NCBI GenBank assembly: GCA_021801925.1
Contig: JAKABH010000011.1
Coordinates: 1-33,052 of the forward strand
Length of the DNA: 33,052 bases
From: Thermoplasmata archaeon
Lineage (GTDB): Archaea; Thermoplasmatota; Thermoplasmata; Lutacidiplasmatales; UBA184
Reading direction: 5' to 3'
This document shows positions 21,991 through 29,588 of this stretch, one piece after another. How positions within the stretch are numbered: position 1 is the first letter of the stretch; each line of letters opens with the position of its first letter. A program made the translations under genes and the position numbers. Under the pieces are notes generated by a model that saw only the letters and a program-made list of their open reading frames with translations, made no database searches and was not told where the DNA came from.

Positions 21991-23406
21991 ATGTCGCGGA
22001 CCCGAAGCGCGCCGTACGACCTCGTGATCCTGGGCGGGGGCGCGGCCGCGTTCGCCGCCGCCATCCGGGCCGACGAACTCGGCTTCCGGTCGGTGATGAT
22101 CAATCACGGCCTGCCGATGGGAGGCACCTGCGTCAACGTCGGCTGCATTCCATCGAAGTTCCTTTTGGAGGCCGGGAACGAGTACTTCTACCGGCAGAGC
22201 CCCCAGTTCGCGTGCAACCTCCCCGGCGCCGTCCGCTGCGACTTTCCCGAGGCGATCGCCCACAAGGACCGGATGGTCCGACGGCTGCGGAAGGTCAACT
22301 ACCGGGAGGTGCTGGACGGTCGCAAGATCGAGTACGTCGCCGCCTCCGGGCGGCTCGAATCGGGCCGCCGGGTCCGCGCCGGGGGGCGGCTCTTCGAGGG
22401 CCGTAACGTCCTCATCGCCACGGGCTCCGCGCCGAAGATCCCGCCGATCGACGGCCTCGCGTCCGTCGGGTACCTCACGAATCGGACCCTGATGCAACGC
22501 ACGGACCGTCCGGACGAGCTGCTCGTCCTCGGGGGCGGCCCGCTCGGGCTGGAGTTCGCCCAGATGTATGCCCACTTCGGGAGCGCGGTCACGGTGATCG
22601 AGTCGGCCGACCGTCTCCTCCCCCTCGAGGAGCCCGAGGTCTCCGCCGAGCTCACCGCGTGCCTGCAACGCGAGGGGATCCGGATCCACGTCGGAGCGAG
22701 GGTCCGCGCGGTCCGGCGCCGCGCCGGGCGCCTCGTCTGCGAGGTGACGAACGGGCAGGGCCCTATCCCGTGCCAGGTCGACGACCTCCTGGTCGCCACC
22801 GGTGTCGCGCCGAACACGACCGGCCTCGGCTTGGCCGAGGCGGGCGTGGCCCTCACCGACCGCGGCTTCGTGCAGACCGACCGGCACTTCCGGACGAGCG
22901 TGCCCGGAGTCTGGGCGGCCGGCGACGTGACGGGGCGGCTCCAGCTGGAGACGGTCGCCGCCAAGGAAGGGGCGCTGGCGGCCTCCAACGCGCTGAACGG
23001 GGAGCAGCGGTCGATCGACTACGACCTCGTTCCCCACGCGGTCTTCACGAACCCCCAGGTGGCGAGCGTCGGGCTCACGGAGGCGGAGTACCTCCGTCGC
23101 GGCGGGGCCTGCGAGTGCCGGGTGATCGGCATGGACCGCCTTCCGAAGGCGCTCACGGTCGGCGACACCCGCGGCGTGCTCAAGATGATCGCCGACGCGA
23201 AGTCCCGCCGCGTGGTCGGGGTCCACATCGTCTCCCCCCTCGCCGCCGACATGATCCACGCGGCGGCGTATGCGCTCCGGGGACGGCTCACGGTCGAGGA
23301 GATCATCGACACCGTCCACGTCTTTCCGACGTTCTCCGAGGCGATCAAGGTCGCCGCCGAGTCGTTCCACCACGACATGAGCCAGATGTCATGTTGCATC
23401 GAGTGA
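21991..23406 (+). CDS. merA: Mercuric reductase (MerA)
   Basis: Cytosolic flavin disulfide oxidoreductase that reduces Hg(II) to Hg(0) with NAD(P)H. The 471-residue length fits the catalytic core; the N-terminal metal-binding NmerA domain found in some MerA proteins is absent. The FAD motif is LVILGGGAAAFAAAI (11-25) and the redox-active pair is Cys47/Cys52 (GGTCVNVGCIPSK). A second Rossmann motif is LLVLGGGPLGLEFAQMY, and the dimer interface reads VFPTFSEAIKVAAESF. The C-terminus ends MSCCIE with the vicinal Cys468-Cys469 pair diagnostic of MerA as opposed to lipoamide dehydrogenase. The start is fixed by the promoter palindrome, so the mRNA is leaderless. It heads a candidate three-gene mercury cluster. 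Confidence 0.93.
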   Translation: MSRTRSAPYDLVILGGGAAAFAAAIRADELGFRSVMINHGLPMGGTCVNVGCIPSKFLLEAGNEYFYRQSPQFACNLPGAVRCDFPEAIAHKDRMVRRLRKVNYREVLDGRKIEYVAASGRLESGRRVRAGGRLFEGRNVLIATGSAPKIPPIDGLASVGYLTNRTLMQRTDRPDELLVLGGGPLGLEFAQMYAHFGSAVTVIESADRLLPLEEPEVSAELTACLQREGIRIHVGARVRAVRRRAGRLVCEVTNGQGPIPCQVDDLLVATGVAPNTTGLGLAEAGVALTDRGFVQTDRHFRTSVPGVWAAGDVTGRLQLETVAAKEGALAASNALNGEQRSIDYDLVPHAVFTNPQVASVGLTEAEYLRRGGACECRVIGMDRLPKALTVGDTRGVLKMIADAKSRRVVGVHIVSPLAADMIHAAAYALRGRLTVEEIIDTVHVFPTFSEAIKVAAESFHHDMSQMSCCIE

Positions 23407-23707
23407 GCACTGGGGTTCCCCGGGCGAGTCCGGAAGGGGCGTCGGCGGGGGGCGGGCGGGTCCCGCGCCGCTGGGGAGGCCGGGCCCGCGCGTCGGGCCG
23501 AGCGTCCCGCCGGATCGGGGCGACCCCCCCTACCGGCGGCGGGGCCGTTCCGTGGCGGTGCGTCTCGGGGAGGCGGGCCGCCGGCCGCCGCCTCGGCCCC
23601 CCGACGCCGGTGGCGGTCGTCGCCCTCGCTCTCCGCACGGCACCGGAGCGCCGCGAGGAGCGAGACCGGAGTCGTCCCGGAGCCATCTCCGCGAGGCAGG
23701 GAGGCCC
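23407..23707. other. 301-base gap between merA and the thioredoxin-like gene
   Basis: No gene and no clear TATA box seen; very GC-rich. Read-through from merA is plausible, but the distance leaves an unseen separate promoter possible. Confidence 0.4.
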
Positions 23708-24445
23708 GTGAGCGCTCGGCGGAAGGCGGGGCCCCAGACGCTACGGTGTCCCGTCTGCGAGACGAGCGTACGCGCCGATCGGTTGGCGTCGCACGTCCGT
23801 GCGGTACATCCGCGCGAGCAGGGGAACCGGTCCGTACTGCAAGCCCTGCAGAACGCGCCTGCGTCGACGGCCGGGGCCGTTCCGCACCGACTGAAGGGCA
23901 CTCCCTGGTGGACCCGAGGACGGGTGATCGGGATCACGATCGCGGTGGCGATCGTCGTCCTGGTCGCCTACGCCCTGGTGAGAGCCCCGCCGACCAGCGT
24001 GCGGAACGGGGCGGCGGCGCCGGACTTCACCTTCACCGACGCCCAGGGATCTTCGCTTTCGCTGAGTTCGTTCCTCGGGAAACCGATCGTGCTGTGGTGG
24101 GTCGCCACGTGGTGCAGCAGCTGCATCGAGGGGACCCAGATCTTCGCCCAACAGTACTACGCCTCGTATCGCTCGGCGGGCGTGACCGTCCTCGAGATCG
24201 AATCGTACAACGATCTCGGGCAGACGGGGCCGAGCATCGAAGCCATGGCGAGCCAGAACGGGTACACGGGTCAGGCCGGGTGGATCATCGGAGAGGGCTC
24301 CGCCCACGCGACCAGCCTCTACAATCCGAACTCGGACCTCGAGTACTACTACGTCCTCAGCCCGCAAGGGACCGTCGTGACCCAAGGGACCCCGTTGACC
24401 GGGTCGTTCGGTGCGGCGCTCTCGGCCGCCCAAGGGTCCCAATGA
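23708..24445 (+). CDS. Membrane-anchored thioredoxin-like protein with N-terminal C2H2-type zinc finger
   Basis: 245 residues in three modules. A C2H2-like finger has Cys14, Cys17, His29 and His34 (RCPVCETSVRADRLASHVRAVH). A single membrane helix spans about 73-91 (VIGITIAVAIVVLVAYALV). A TlpA/redoxin-type thioredoxin domain follows (APDFTFTDAQGSSLSLSSFLGKPIVLWW) with a WCSSC active site (Cys136, Cys139). With the basic finger inside, the thioredoxin domain would face outward, where it could bind or relay thiophilic metal or keep a partner reduced. The GTG at 23708 is chosen because the sequence before it is low-complexity and the finger begins right after. The TGA overlaps the ATG of the membrane protein (ATGA). 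Confidence 0.82.
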   Translation: MSARRKAGPQTLRCPVCETSVRADRLASHVRAVHPREQGNRSVLQALQNAPASTAGAVPHRLKGTPWWTRGRVIGITIAVAIVVLVAYALVRAPPTSVRNGAAAPDFTFTDAQGSSLSLSSFLGKPIVLWWVATWCSSCIEGTQIFAQQYYASYRSAGVTVLEIESYNDLGQTGPSIEAMASQNGYTGQAGWIIGEGSAHATSLYNPNSDLEYYYVLSPQGTVVTQGTPLTGSFGAALSAAQGSQ

Positions 24446-25011
24446 GCCCACCCGGCCCGCGTCCGATCTTTCCCGAGGTCCGGGCGCTTCGGACCGTCGC
24501 GGCCGAGCGATCGTACCTCCTGGCCCTGGTCGCCCTGGCCCCCGCGACCGGGTTGCTGTATGCCTGGCTGCTGCAGGCCGCCCTGCTCGGGACGGTCCAG
24601 CCGTGGATCCTGCGGTACGTCACGGTGCCGGAACTTTTGTTTTCCCTGGCAATGGCGTTCCTGCTCCCCGCCGCCATCCTGGTGAATCTCTACCTTCGGG
24701 GGCACCCGCGCTGCGATGGGGCCTCCGGCCGACGGGCGGGATCGGGTCTCCTTCCCGCCTTGATCGTCGGCCTCGCGCCGAATCTCCTGTGCTGTACCCC
24801 CTTCGTGCCCGCGGTGCTGGCGATCTTCCTCTCCGGAGCCACCCTCCTGTCCGTCTCCGGCCCAATCCAGCATTTTCTCGGGGTCGACGCGCCCCTGCTC
24901 TACGCCGTGGCCGCCCTCTCGGCCTGGGGCTCCCTCCGTATCGCCTCCCGAGCCGTGGCGGGCCCGGCACCGGCCCCGGCCATCTGCTGCGAAGTCCAAG
25001 ATCCCCGCTGA
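24442..25011 (+). CDS. Small membrane protein with vicinal cysteines, candidate mercury transporter
   Basis: 189 residues with about four membrane segments: SYLLALVALAPATGLLYAWL, LLFSLAMAFLLPAAILVNLYL, LLPALIVGLAPNLLCCTPFV and LLYAVAALSAWGSL. The vicinal pair Cys117-Cys118 lies at the start of a membrane helix followed by TPFVPAVLAIFLSG. That layout is like the CC pair followed by a Pro/Gly/Leu-rich helix in MerT-type mercury importers. A second pair, Cys182-Cys183, is in the cytosolic-looking tail (PAICCEVQD) and could hand metal to MerA. It is coupled by ATGA overlap to the thioredoxin-like gene. I do not recognise it as a true MerT homologue; the transport role is inference from cysteine placement and context. 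Confidence 0.75.
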   Translation: MSPPGPRPIFPEVRALRTVAAERSYLLALVALAPATGLLYAWLLQAALLGTVQPWILRYVTVPELLFSLAMAFLLPAAILVNLYLRGHPRCDGASGRRAGSGLLPALIVGLAPNLLCCTPFVPAVLAIFLSGATLLSVSGPIQHFLGVDAPLLYAVAALSAWGSLRIASRAVAGPAPAPAICCEVQDPR

Positions 25012-25394
25012 TCCCGATACCGCGGCTCGGTTCGCTACCGGGAGGCGCGCTTCACGGGGGGTTCGCCCCGTTCATTCAGAGACCAGCACGTCCCCCGCTT
25101 CCACGGGCCACTTTCGTCGGAGGGAGCCGAGGCCCAGGGCAGGCCCCCTCGGGCCCGTCCACTTATGGGTTCATACACGTGGGGCCCCATGTGTCCCTTG
25201 TGCCTCGTTCCACCGACCGTTTCCGAGAGGCCCGAGGTGCCTCGATCACCGGCCTCTCCTCAAGGAGCCCGGCGTGCAGAGTTGGTACGACGCGCACGCT
25301 CTCCGCTCCTCCCTGTCCGCCGAAGTCAACCTTCGGGGTTCTTCCGGATTCTGGGTGGGTAGCCTGATGGCGTAGGAGCGGCTCGGGTCCGCCG
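25012..25394. other. 383-base gap before the transposase
   Basis: Codon use becomes less GC-biased here. It contains a TATA-like CACTTATGG (about 25160-25168) and a 20-bp near-perfect palindrome at 25175-25194. A 57-codon frame runs from an ATG at 25189 (MCPLCLVPP) to 25362 and is not convincing as a gene. The left end of the insertion sequence lies at about 25342-25360. Confidence 0.4.
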
Positions 25395-26650
25395 GTGGAC
25401 GGCGTGCAGGATGCGGATCTCTGGAGCCGATTGCTGGGACTGGAACCTCCTTGGTCGGTGGAGCGGATCGAGCTCCATGTCCGTGATGAAAAGGTCGATG
25501 TGTATCAGGTGCACGCTGACGGAGTGCTCTGGCCGTGCCCGGAGTGCGGGAACAAGCTCCCGGCCTACGACCACAAGGACGAGCGGGTCTGGCGGCACCT
25601 CGACACCATGGCGTTCCAGACCGGGGTCCGCGCCCGGCCGCCTCGAGTGGAGTGCCCCGACCACGGCGTCCGTCCGGCGGGAGTGCCCTGGGCCGAGTCG
25701 AACAGCCGCTTCACGAAGTTCTTCGAGCGCTTTGCCATCGATGTCGCTCAGGAGACCGACCCCAAGGGCGCGGGGAAGATCCTCAAGCTCAGCTGGGACG
25801 AGGTCTGGGGCGTCCAGGAGCGGGCCGTCGCCCGCGGGCTTCGGGCCAAACCACCGGTGGCGCTCCGCTTCATGGGGGTCGACGAGAAGGCCGTCGGCCA
25901 CGGCCACCAGTACGCCACGATCGTCTACAACCTCGAAGAGGGGACGGGGGAGTGGGTCGGGGAGGGCCGGAAGAAGGAGACCCTCGACGGCTTCTTCCAG
26001 GGCCTCACCACCGAGCAGCGCGCCGGGATTGAGGCCGGGGGCCTCGACATGTGGGGTCCGTTCATCGCCTCGATTCGGGAGCATGTTCCCGGGGCGGAGG
26101 GGAAGCTGGTCTACGACCCGTTCCATATCGTCGGCCACATGAATGAGGCGGGCAACGACGTCCGGAAGCGGGAGCACCGGCAGCTATCGGAGGAGGGGAG
26201 GAGTCCTCTCGGTGGCACTCGGTTCTGGTGGCTCTACGGTCGAGAGAACCTCCCGGAGAGGCACCGGGAGGGGTTCGCCGCCCTCCACGCGGCGCACTTG
26301 AAGACTGGGCGAGCCTACGCGATCAAGGAGGCGCTCCGCGACCTCCGGGTCCAGGACTCCTCGAAGACGGGAGCGGCGTACTGGCGGTGGTGGCGCTTCT
26401 GGGCGACGCACAGCCGCCTGGCGCCCGTGATCCGTGTGGCCCAGATGATGAAGGCCCACCTCGATGGAGGGCTGAACTACTTCGCGCACCGGATCGCGAA
26501 CGCAGTGGCAGAGGGGCTCAACTCGAAGATCGCGACCCTCCAGAAGCTGGTCTACGGATTCCGCAACAAGGACCACTTCCGGACGGCGGTCTTGTTTCGA
26601 TGTGGAGGCCTTCAGTTACATCCCGTGACCCACCCGATTCCCGGATGAGC
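25342..26650 (+). mobile_element. ISL3-type insertion sequence
   Basis: A complete ISL3-type transposase gene lies between imperfect inverted ends: TCCGG-(6 bases)-GGGTGGGT at about 25343-25360 and its inverted counterpart, reading TCCGGGAATCGGGTGGGT on the minus strand, at about 26628-26645. The exact ends are uncertain. AGCCTGA occurs in direct orientation at 25361-25367 and 26648-26654, but inside the left arm and outside the right, so it is not a clean target duplication. Confidence 0.55.
25395..26648 (+). CDS. ISL3-family transposase
   Basis: 417-residue DDE transposase, apparently intact. The N-terminal zinc-binding domain typical of ISL3 has Cys48/Cys51 (CPECG) and Cys87/His90 (CPDH). 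An HTH region follows (KILKLSWDEVWGVQERAV). The catalytic core has the first acid in GVDEKAVGHGHQYATIVYN (Asp163), the second near LDMWGPFIASI (Asp218), and the conserved YDPFHIVGHMNEA. The final acid is probably Glu373 in AEGLNSKIATLQKLVYGFRN, the family's usual ending. Start is GTG at 25395. Codon third positions are more mixed than in chromosomal neighbours, a sign of recent acquisition. The stop lies within the right inverted end. Confidence 0.92.
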   Translation: MDGVQDADLWSRLLGLEPPWSVERIELHVRDEKVDVYQVHADGVLWPCPECGNKLPAYDHKDERVWRHLDTMAFQTGVRARPPRVECPDHGVRPAGVPWAESNSRFTKFFERFAIDVAQETDPKGAGKILKLSWDEVWGVQERAVARGLRAKPPVALRFMGVDEKAVGHGHQYATIVYNLEEGTGEWVGEGRKKETLDGFFQGLTTEQRAGIEAGGLDMWGPFIASIREHVPGAEGKLVYDPFHIVGHMNEAGNDVRKREHRQLSEEGRSPLGGTRFWWLYGRENLPERHREGFAALHAAHLKTGRAYAIKEALRDLRVQDSSKTGAAYWRWWRFWATHSRLAPVIRVAQMMKAHLDGGLNYFAHRIANAVAEGLNSKIATLQKLVYGFRNKDHFRTAVLFRCGGLQLHPVTHPIPG

Positions 26651-26714
26651 CTGAATAATTTACCTTGGGGTAAGCTTATGCTGAACGACTCTCTACCGAG
26701 AGCCCGACGGGTCC

Positions 26715-27155
26715 ATGCAGGTCGTGGAGATCCCGGTCCTTCGGTGCCACCGTTGCGCCTACGCCTGGCGTCCCTCGCAACCCGTGGTCCGCATGTGTCC
26801 CCGCTGTAAGTCTACCCTATGGGATCGGCCCAAACTCCGTACGGAACTGGGCCCACGGACCGGCCTAGGGGTCGAGCAGGTCGTGGGTCGCCACCGGAAC
26901 GAGCTTCTGAGAATCGCCCGCCGCCACGGTGCGCGCTCTGTGCGTGTCTTTGGCTCGGTCCGCCGCGGCCAGGCGAGCCGGCAGAGCGATTTGGACCTTC
27001 TGATCACTTTCCGGAAGGGGGCCGACCTCTTTGACCAACTCCATATGGAGCGAGAGTTGAGTGTTCTTCTCGGGAGGGCTGTCGACGTGGTCACGGAAAG
27101 TGGCCTGCATCCTCTCGTGCGGCCCCAGGTGCTCTTCGAGGCGATTCCGCTGTGA
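26715..27155 (+). CDS. mntA: MntA-type nucleotidyltransferase antitoxin with N-terminal zinc ribbon
   Basis: 146 residues. The N-terminal zinc ribbon has Cys11/Cys14 and Cys28/Cys31 (RCHRCAYAWRP...MCPRCKS). The C-terminal minimal nucleotidyltransferase domain has the GSx10DxD signature (Gly80-Ser81 to Asp92 and Asp94: FGSVRRGQASRQSDLDLLI) and a third acid at Asp124 (AVDVV). In MntA/HepT modules this protein neutralises the HEPN toxin by adenylylating its tyrosine. The ATG follows a TATA-like AAGCTTATG (26672-26680), with an AT-rich ATAATTTA further up. The stop overlaps the GTG of hepT (GTGA). It lies just downstream of the insertion sequence, and its codon use is less biased than in core genes, consistent with horizontal transfer. 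Confidence 0.9.
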   Translation: MQVVEIPVLRCHRCAYAWRPSQPVVRMCPRCKSTLWDRPKLRTELGPRTGLGVEQVVGRHRNELLRIARRHGARSVRVFGSVRRGQASRQSDLDLLITFRKGADLFDQLHMERELSVLLGRAVDVVTESGLHPLVRPQVLFEAIPL

Positions 27156-27523
27156 CCTCACCAGATGAAGTCCGGTTGGACGAGATGCTCGAGGCCATCG
27201 AGAGAACCAAGGGCTACGTTTCCCGGGGGCGCGGGGTGTTCTTCTCCGATTACGACACCCGGGAACTCGTAATTCATCACCTGGAGCACCTGTCCGAGTC
27301 GGCGGACCAGGCATCCCAACGAATCAAGAGAGCGAACTCTCTCGTCCCGTGGCAAGACCTCCGCGAGCTGCGGACCCGACTGATTCATCAGTACATGCGG
27401 CCGGACCCGGAAGCCGTTTGGGCCTTCGTCCGGGATCGACTGCCCAAGATTGAGCGACAGTTGCGACGCGTGCGGGTGGTTTCGAGTCCTCGTGAGCTCG
27501 GTCCGGACTCACCGAGAAAGTAG
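27152..27523 (+). CDS. hepT: HepT-like HEPN toxin (DUF86 family)
   Basis: 123 residues, all-helical HEPN fold. The RNase signature Rx4HxY is complete: Arg74, His79 and Tyr81 in RTRLIHQYM, with Tyr81 the residue modified by MntA in characterised pairs. The N-terminus RLDEMLEAIERTKGYV and the helix LVIHHLEHLSESADQASQRI fit DUF86. The GTG start overlaps the mntA stop, so antitoxin and toxin are coupled. Expected role: ribonuclease toxin held in check by AMPylation, for plasmid/island stability or phage defence. The pair is ordinary in motif content; the IS neighbour suggests mobility. Confidence 0.92.
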   Translation: MTSPDEVRLDEMLEAIERTKGYVSRGRGVFFSDYDTRELVIHHLEHLSESADQASQRIKRANSLVPWQDLRELRTRLIHQYMRPDPEAVWAFVRDRLPKIERQLRRVRVVSSPRELGPDSPRK

Positions 27524-27614
27524 TGCGACCCCGTATTCTCCCGTGTTGCGCTTCGAGCGGGGGCGGATTCCTTAGCCTCTATCCACGACAGAACGAAGCA
27601 TCCTAAGGCCCGAT

Positions 27615-27995
27615 TCATTCAGCGGGTCCCCACAGGCCCCTCAACGTCAACCCGGCCCCAGTGCCCGGCGCAACCTCGGGAACGGTCTGACGGTGAACCG
27701 TTGCCATCACCACCTGGACCGATGCGGGTGTATCCGGGCGGGGACTGACAGTCACCACCTTCATCGTCAACGGCGGACGCAGAACCCCTTCGACCACTTC
27801 CCCCGCAACGACGCACCCCAGGCCCACGATCGTGTAGACCTTGTCGATCCGAAACCGGACCGGACCCGAGGGCGGCGGACCGGTCGGTTCGAGAACGGAG
27901 GACGGTAGGGGGGGCTCCGCGTCGACCCGAGATGCTCCCGACCCGCCCGCCGGCTCCGGCGGCGGCGCCCCCTTCTTGCCCCACCCCCACGGCAT
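27615..27995 (-). CDS. Stand-alone EF-Tu domain II-like protein, 126 aa
   Basis: Residues 44-122 read as the beta-barrel domain II of translational GTPases: VRFRIDKVYTIVGLGCVVAGEVVEGVL, then LTMKVVTVSP, ASVQVVMATVHRQTVPEVAPGTGAGLTL. The pattern follows EF-Tu/EF-1A (DVY..-G.GTV..GRVE.G.L...M.....E..S......A.PGD.VG). No GTPase domain is attached; the first about 40 residues are Gly/Pro-rich and flexible (MPWGWGKKGAPPPEPAGG). The ATG at 27995 is chosen because a TATA-like box (GAACTTAT, 28021-28028) lies about 29 bases upstream. Convergent with hepT. Such solo domains might bind tRNA or ribosomes, but that is inference. Confidence 0.75.
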   Translation of the reverse strand: MPWGWGKKGAPPPEPAGGSGASRVDAEPPLPSSVLEPTGPPPSGPVRFRIDKVYTIVGLGCVVAGEVVEGVLRPPLTMKVVTVSPRPDTPASVQVVMATVHRQTVPEVAPGTGAGLTLRGLWGPAE

Positions 27996-28313
27996 ACCTT
28001 GGGAATCCTCCCCTCCGGGGATAAGTTCGTTCCGCGCCGGTGGGACGCGGCCGCACATGCCCGACGTTCTCGCGGCGAGGGGTCGATGGCCCCGGCCGTG
28101 GTCCATGTGGCAGGGTTGGCGTTCCCACCCGTTCCCGGCTCGCTCGCCCTCCCCCGTGGGTCGAAGGACGACCGTCCGGATCGGATCCCCGGCGCGGAAC
28201 CTCGACCCAACCGCCCCCAGGCGCGGGCGGGCCGTCCGTCCCGGGGGGACCCCCGCCCGTGGGACGCCGGCCCCCGCGGGCGACTCTAAGTAGGAAGGGC
28301 TTGTCGGGAAGCT
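27996..28313. other. Divergent promoter region, 318 bases
   Basis: Carries the box for the EF-Tu-like gene at one end (28021-28028) and for the cyclase-like gene at the other (28285-28292). Open frames between them are low-complexity. No gene is seen. Confidence 0.5.
28285..28292 (+). promoter_or_regulatory. TATA-like box TCTAAGTA of the cyclase-like gene
   Basis: Centred about 25 bases before the GTG at 28314; supports a leaderless transcript and this start. Confidence 0.6.
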
Positions 28314-29276
28314 GTGCTGGACGCCCCGACCCGCCGGTTCCTGCTGCACAAGACCGACCCCTCGGTCCGCTACCTCACCCTGAAGGAGCTGTGCGACCGG
28401 CCGGAAAGCGACCCCAAGGTCCGGGCCGCACAGGCGGAGATCGGACGGCAGGGGTGGGCGAGGGAGATCCTCCGACTCCAGGCGTCCTCGGGCCAATGGC
28501 CGACGTATCGAGATGAGCCGGCGAATCTGTACCTCCCCAAGTACACCTCGACGAACTTCCTGCTCCTCGTCCTGTCGGAACTCGGGATGACCCGGAACGA
28601 CCCCCGCGTCGCTCGGGCGGCGAAGCTGCTGCTCGACCGGTGGTCGGATCCGACGGAGCAGGTCTGGGAGGGGGCCGGCGCGGAGACCTGCATCACGGGC
28701 AACGGGGTCCGGATGATGGTCCGCCTGGGATTCCTGGACGACCCCCGCATCCAGCGGGCGATCGACTGGCTGGTCGCCGCCCAGAAGTCCGACGGGGGGT
28801 GGCACTGCTGGAAATCCCGGACCGGCACGCTCGCCGCGTGGGAGGCGATGGCCGCCTTCGCGGCGATCCCCCCGGAATCCCGTTCGGCCCCGGTCCGTCG
28901 GGCGATCGAGCGCGGAGCGGCGTTCTTTCTCGAGCGGAAGCTCCTGTACGAGGCCGATGGATCGACCTACCCGCCGTGGTGGCGCATCCACTACCCGAAC
29001 CACTACTACTACGACTTCCTGGTCGGGCTCGACTTCCTGACCGCCCTGGGCTACGGCTCGGACCGGCGCCTGCGGGCGGCCCTCCAGCTGCTCGAGCGGA
29101 AACGCGGCCAGGACGGTCGGTGGCGTCTCGACGCCGTCCAGCCGGATCTGGAGGCCTCGGACCCCTACCATCATCCCCCGCCCGTCTATCCCGTGATGCT
29201 CGAATATCCGGGGGAGCCGAGCCGGTGGGCGACCCTGGTCGCCCTCCGGGTCTTGCGTCGGGCCGGACGCATCTGA
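28314..29276 (+). CDS. Squalene-cyclase/prenyltransferase-like alpha/alpha-toroid protein
   Basis: 320 residues, about half the length of a true squalene-hopene cyclase, so one toroid. It has QW-like repeats: QASSGQWPTYRD, AAQKSDGGWHCW and KRGQDGRWRLD, with inner helices between them. An aromatic-rich stretch, YPPWWRIHYPNHYYYDFLVGLDFL, may line a pocket. The cyclase DxDD motif is not seen. The family includes terpene cyclases, prenyltransferase beta subunits and many uncharacterised single-toroid proteins; the present one fits the last group. No signal peptide, so probably cytosolic. GTG start at 28314 with a box 25 bases upstream. Monocistronic. Confidence 0.82.
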   Translation: MLDAPTRRFLLHKTDPSVRYLTLKELCDRPESDPKVRAAQAEIGRQGWAREILRLQASSGQWPTYRDEPANLYLPKYTSTNFLLLVLSELGMTRNDPRVARAAKLLLDRWSDPTEQVWEGAGAETCITGNGVRMMVRLGFLDDPRIQRAIDWLVAAQKSDGGWHCWKSRTGTLAAWEAMAAFAAIPPESRSAPVRRAIERGAAFFLERKLLYEADGSTYPPWWRIHYPNHYYYDFLVGLDFLTALGYGSDRRLRAALQLLERKRGQDGRWRLDAVQPDLEASDPYHHPPPVYPVMLEYPGEPSRWATLVALRVLRRAGRI

Positions 29277-29588
29277 GCCGTCCCTCCGCACCGTCGACCG
29301 GTCTTCCGGCTTCCGTAGCGTCCACCAGATGGACCCGGAGAGCCGGTCGGGGTGCCGGGAGGCGTACGGCGCCGGGGTAGCGGGCCTCGTGTTCAGCCGG
29401 TCCGCTTCCCCGGCCGGGCCACAGCGTTCCCGGTCGCGGTCGTCTGCCCGCCGGGGTCGAGTCGCCGGTCAACGGATCGCGCCGGGTCCGCGGTCCCGCA
29501 GGGGGCCTTCGCTCCCGCCCCGAGAGCGGCGGGCGAAGGGGGGAGGGTCGCCGCATCTTTCTTGCGGGGCCGATGTCTGGGCGGCGTC
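29277..29588. other. 312-base gap before the second surface protein
   Basis: No gene recognised. Near its end is a weak AT-containing box (ATCTTTCTT, 29555-29563), about 30 bases before the GTG at 29589, the likely promoter. Confidence 0.4.

Noticed and set aside
25361-26654. AGCCTGA direct repeats as target-site duplication of the insertion sequence
   Set aside because: The left copy lies inside the inverted end and the right copy outside it, so they do not flank the element consistently.
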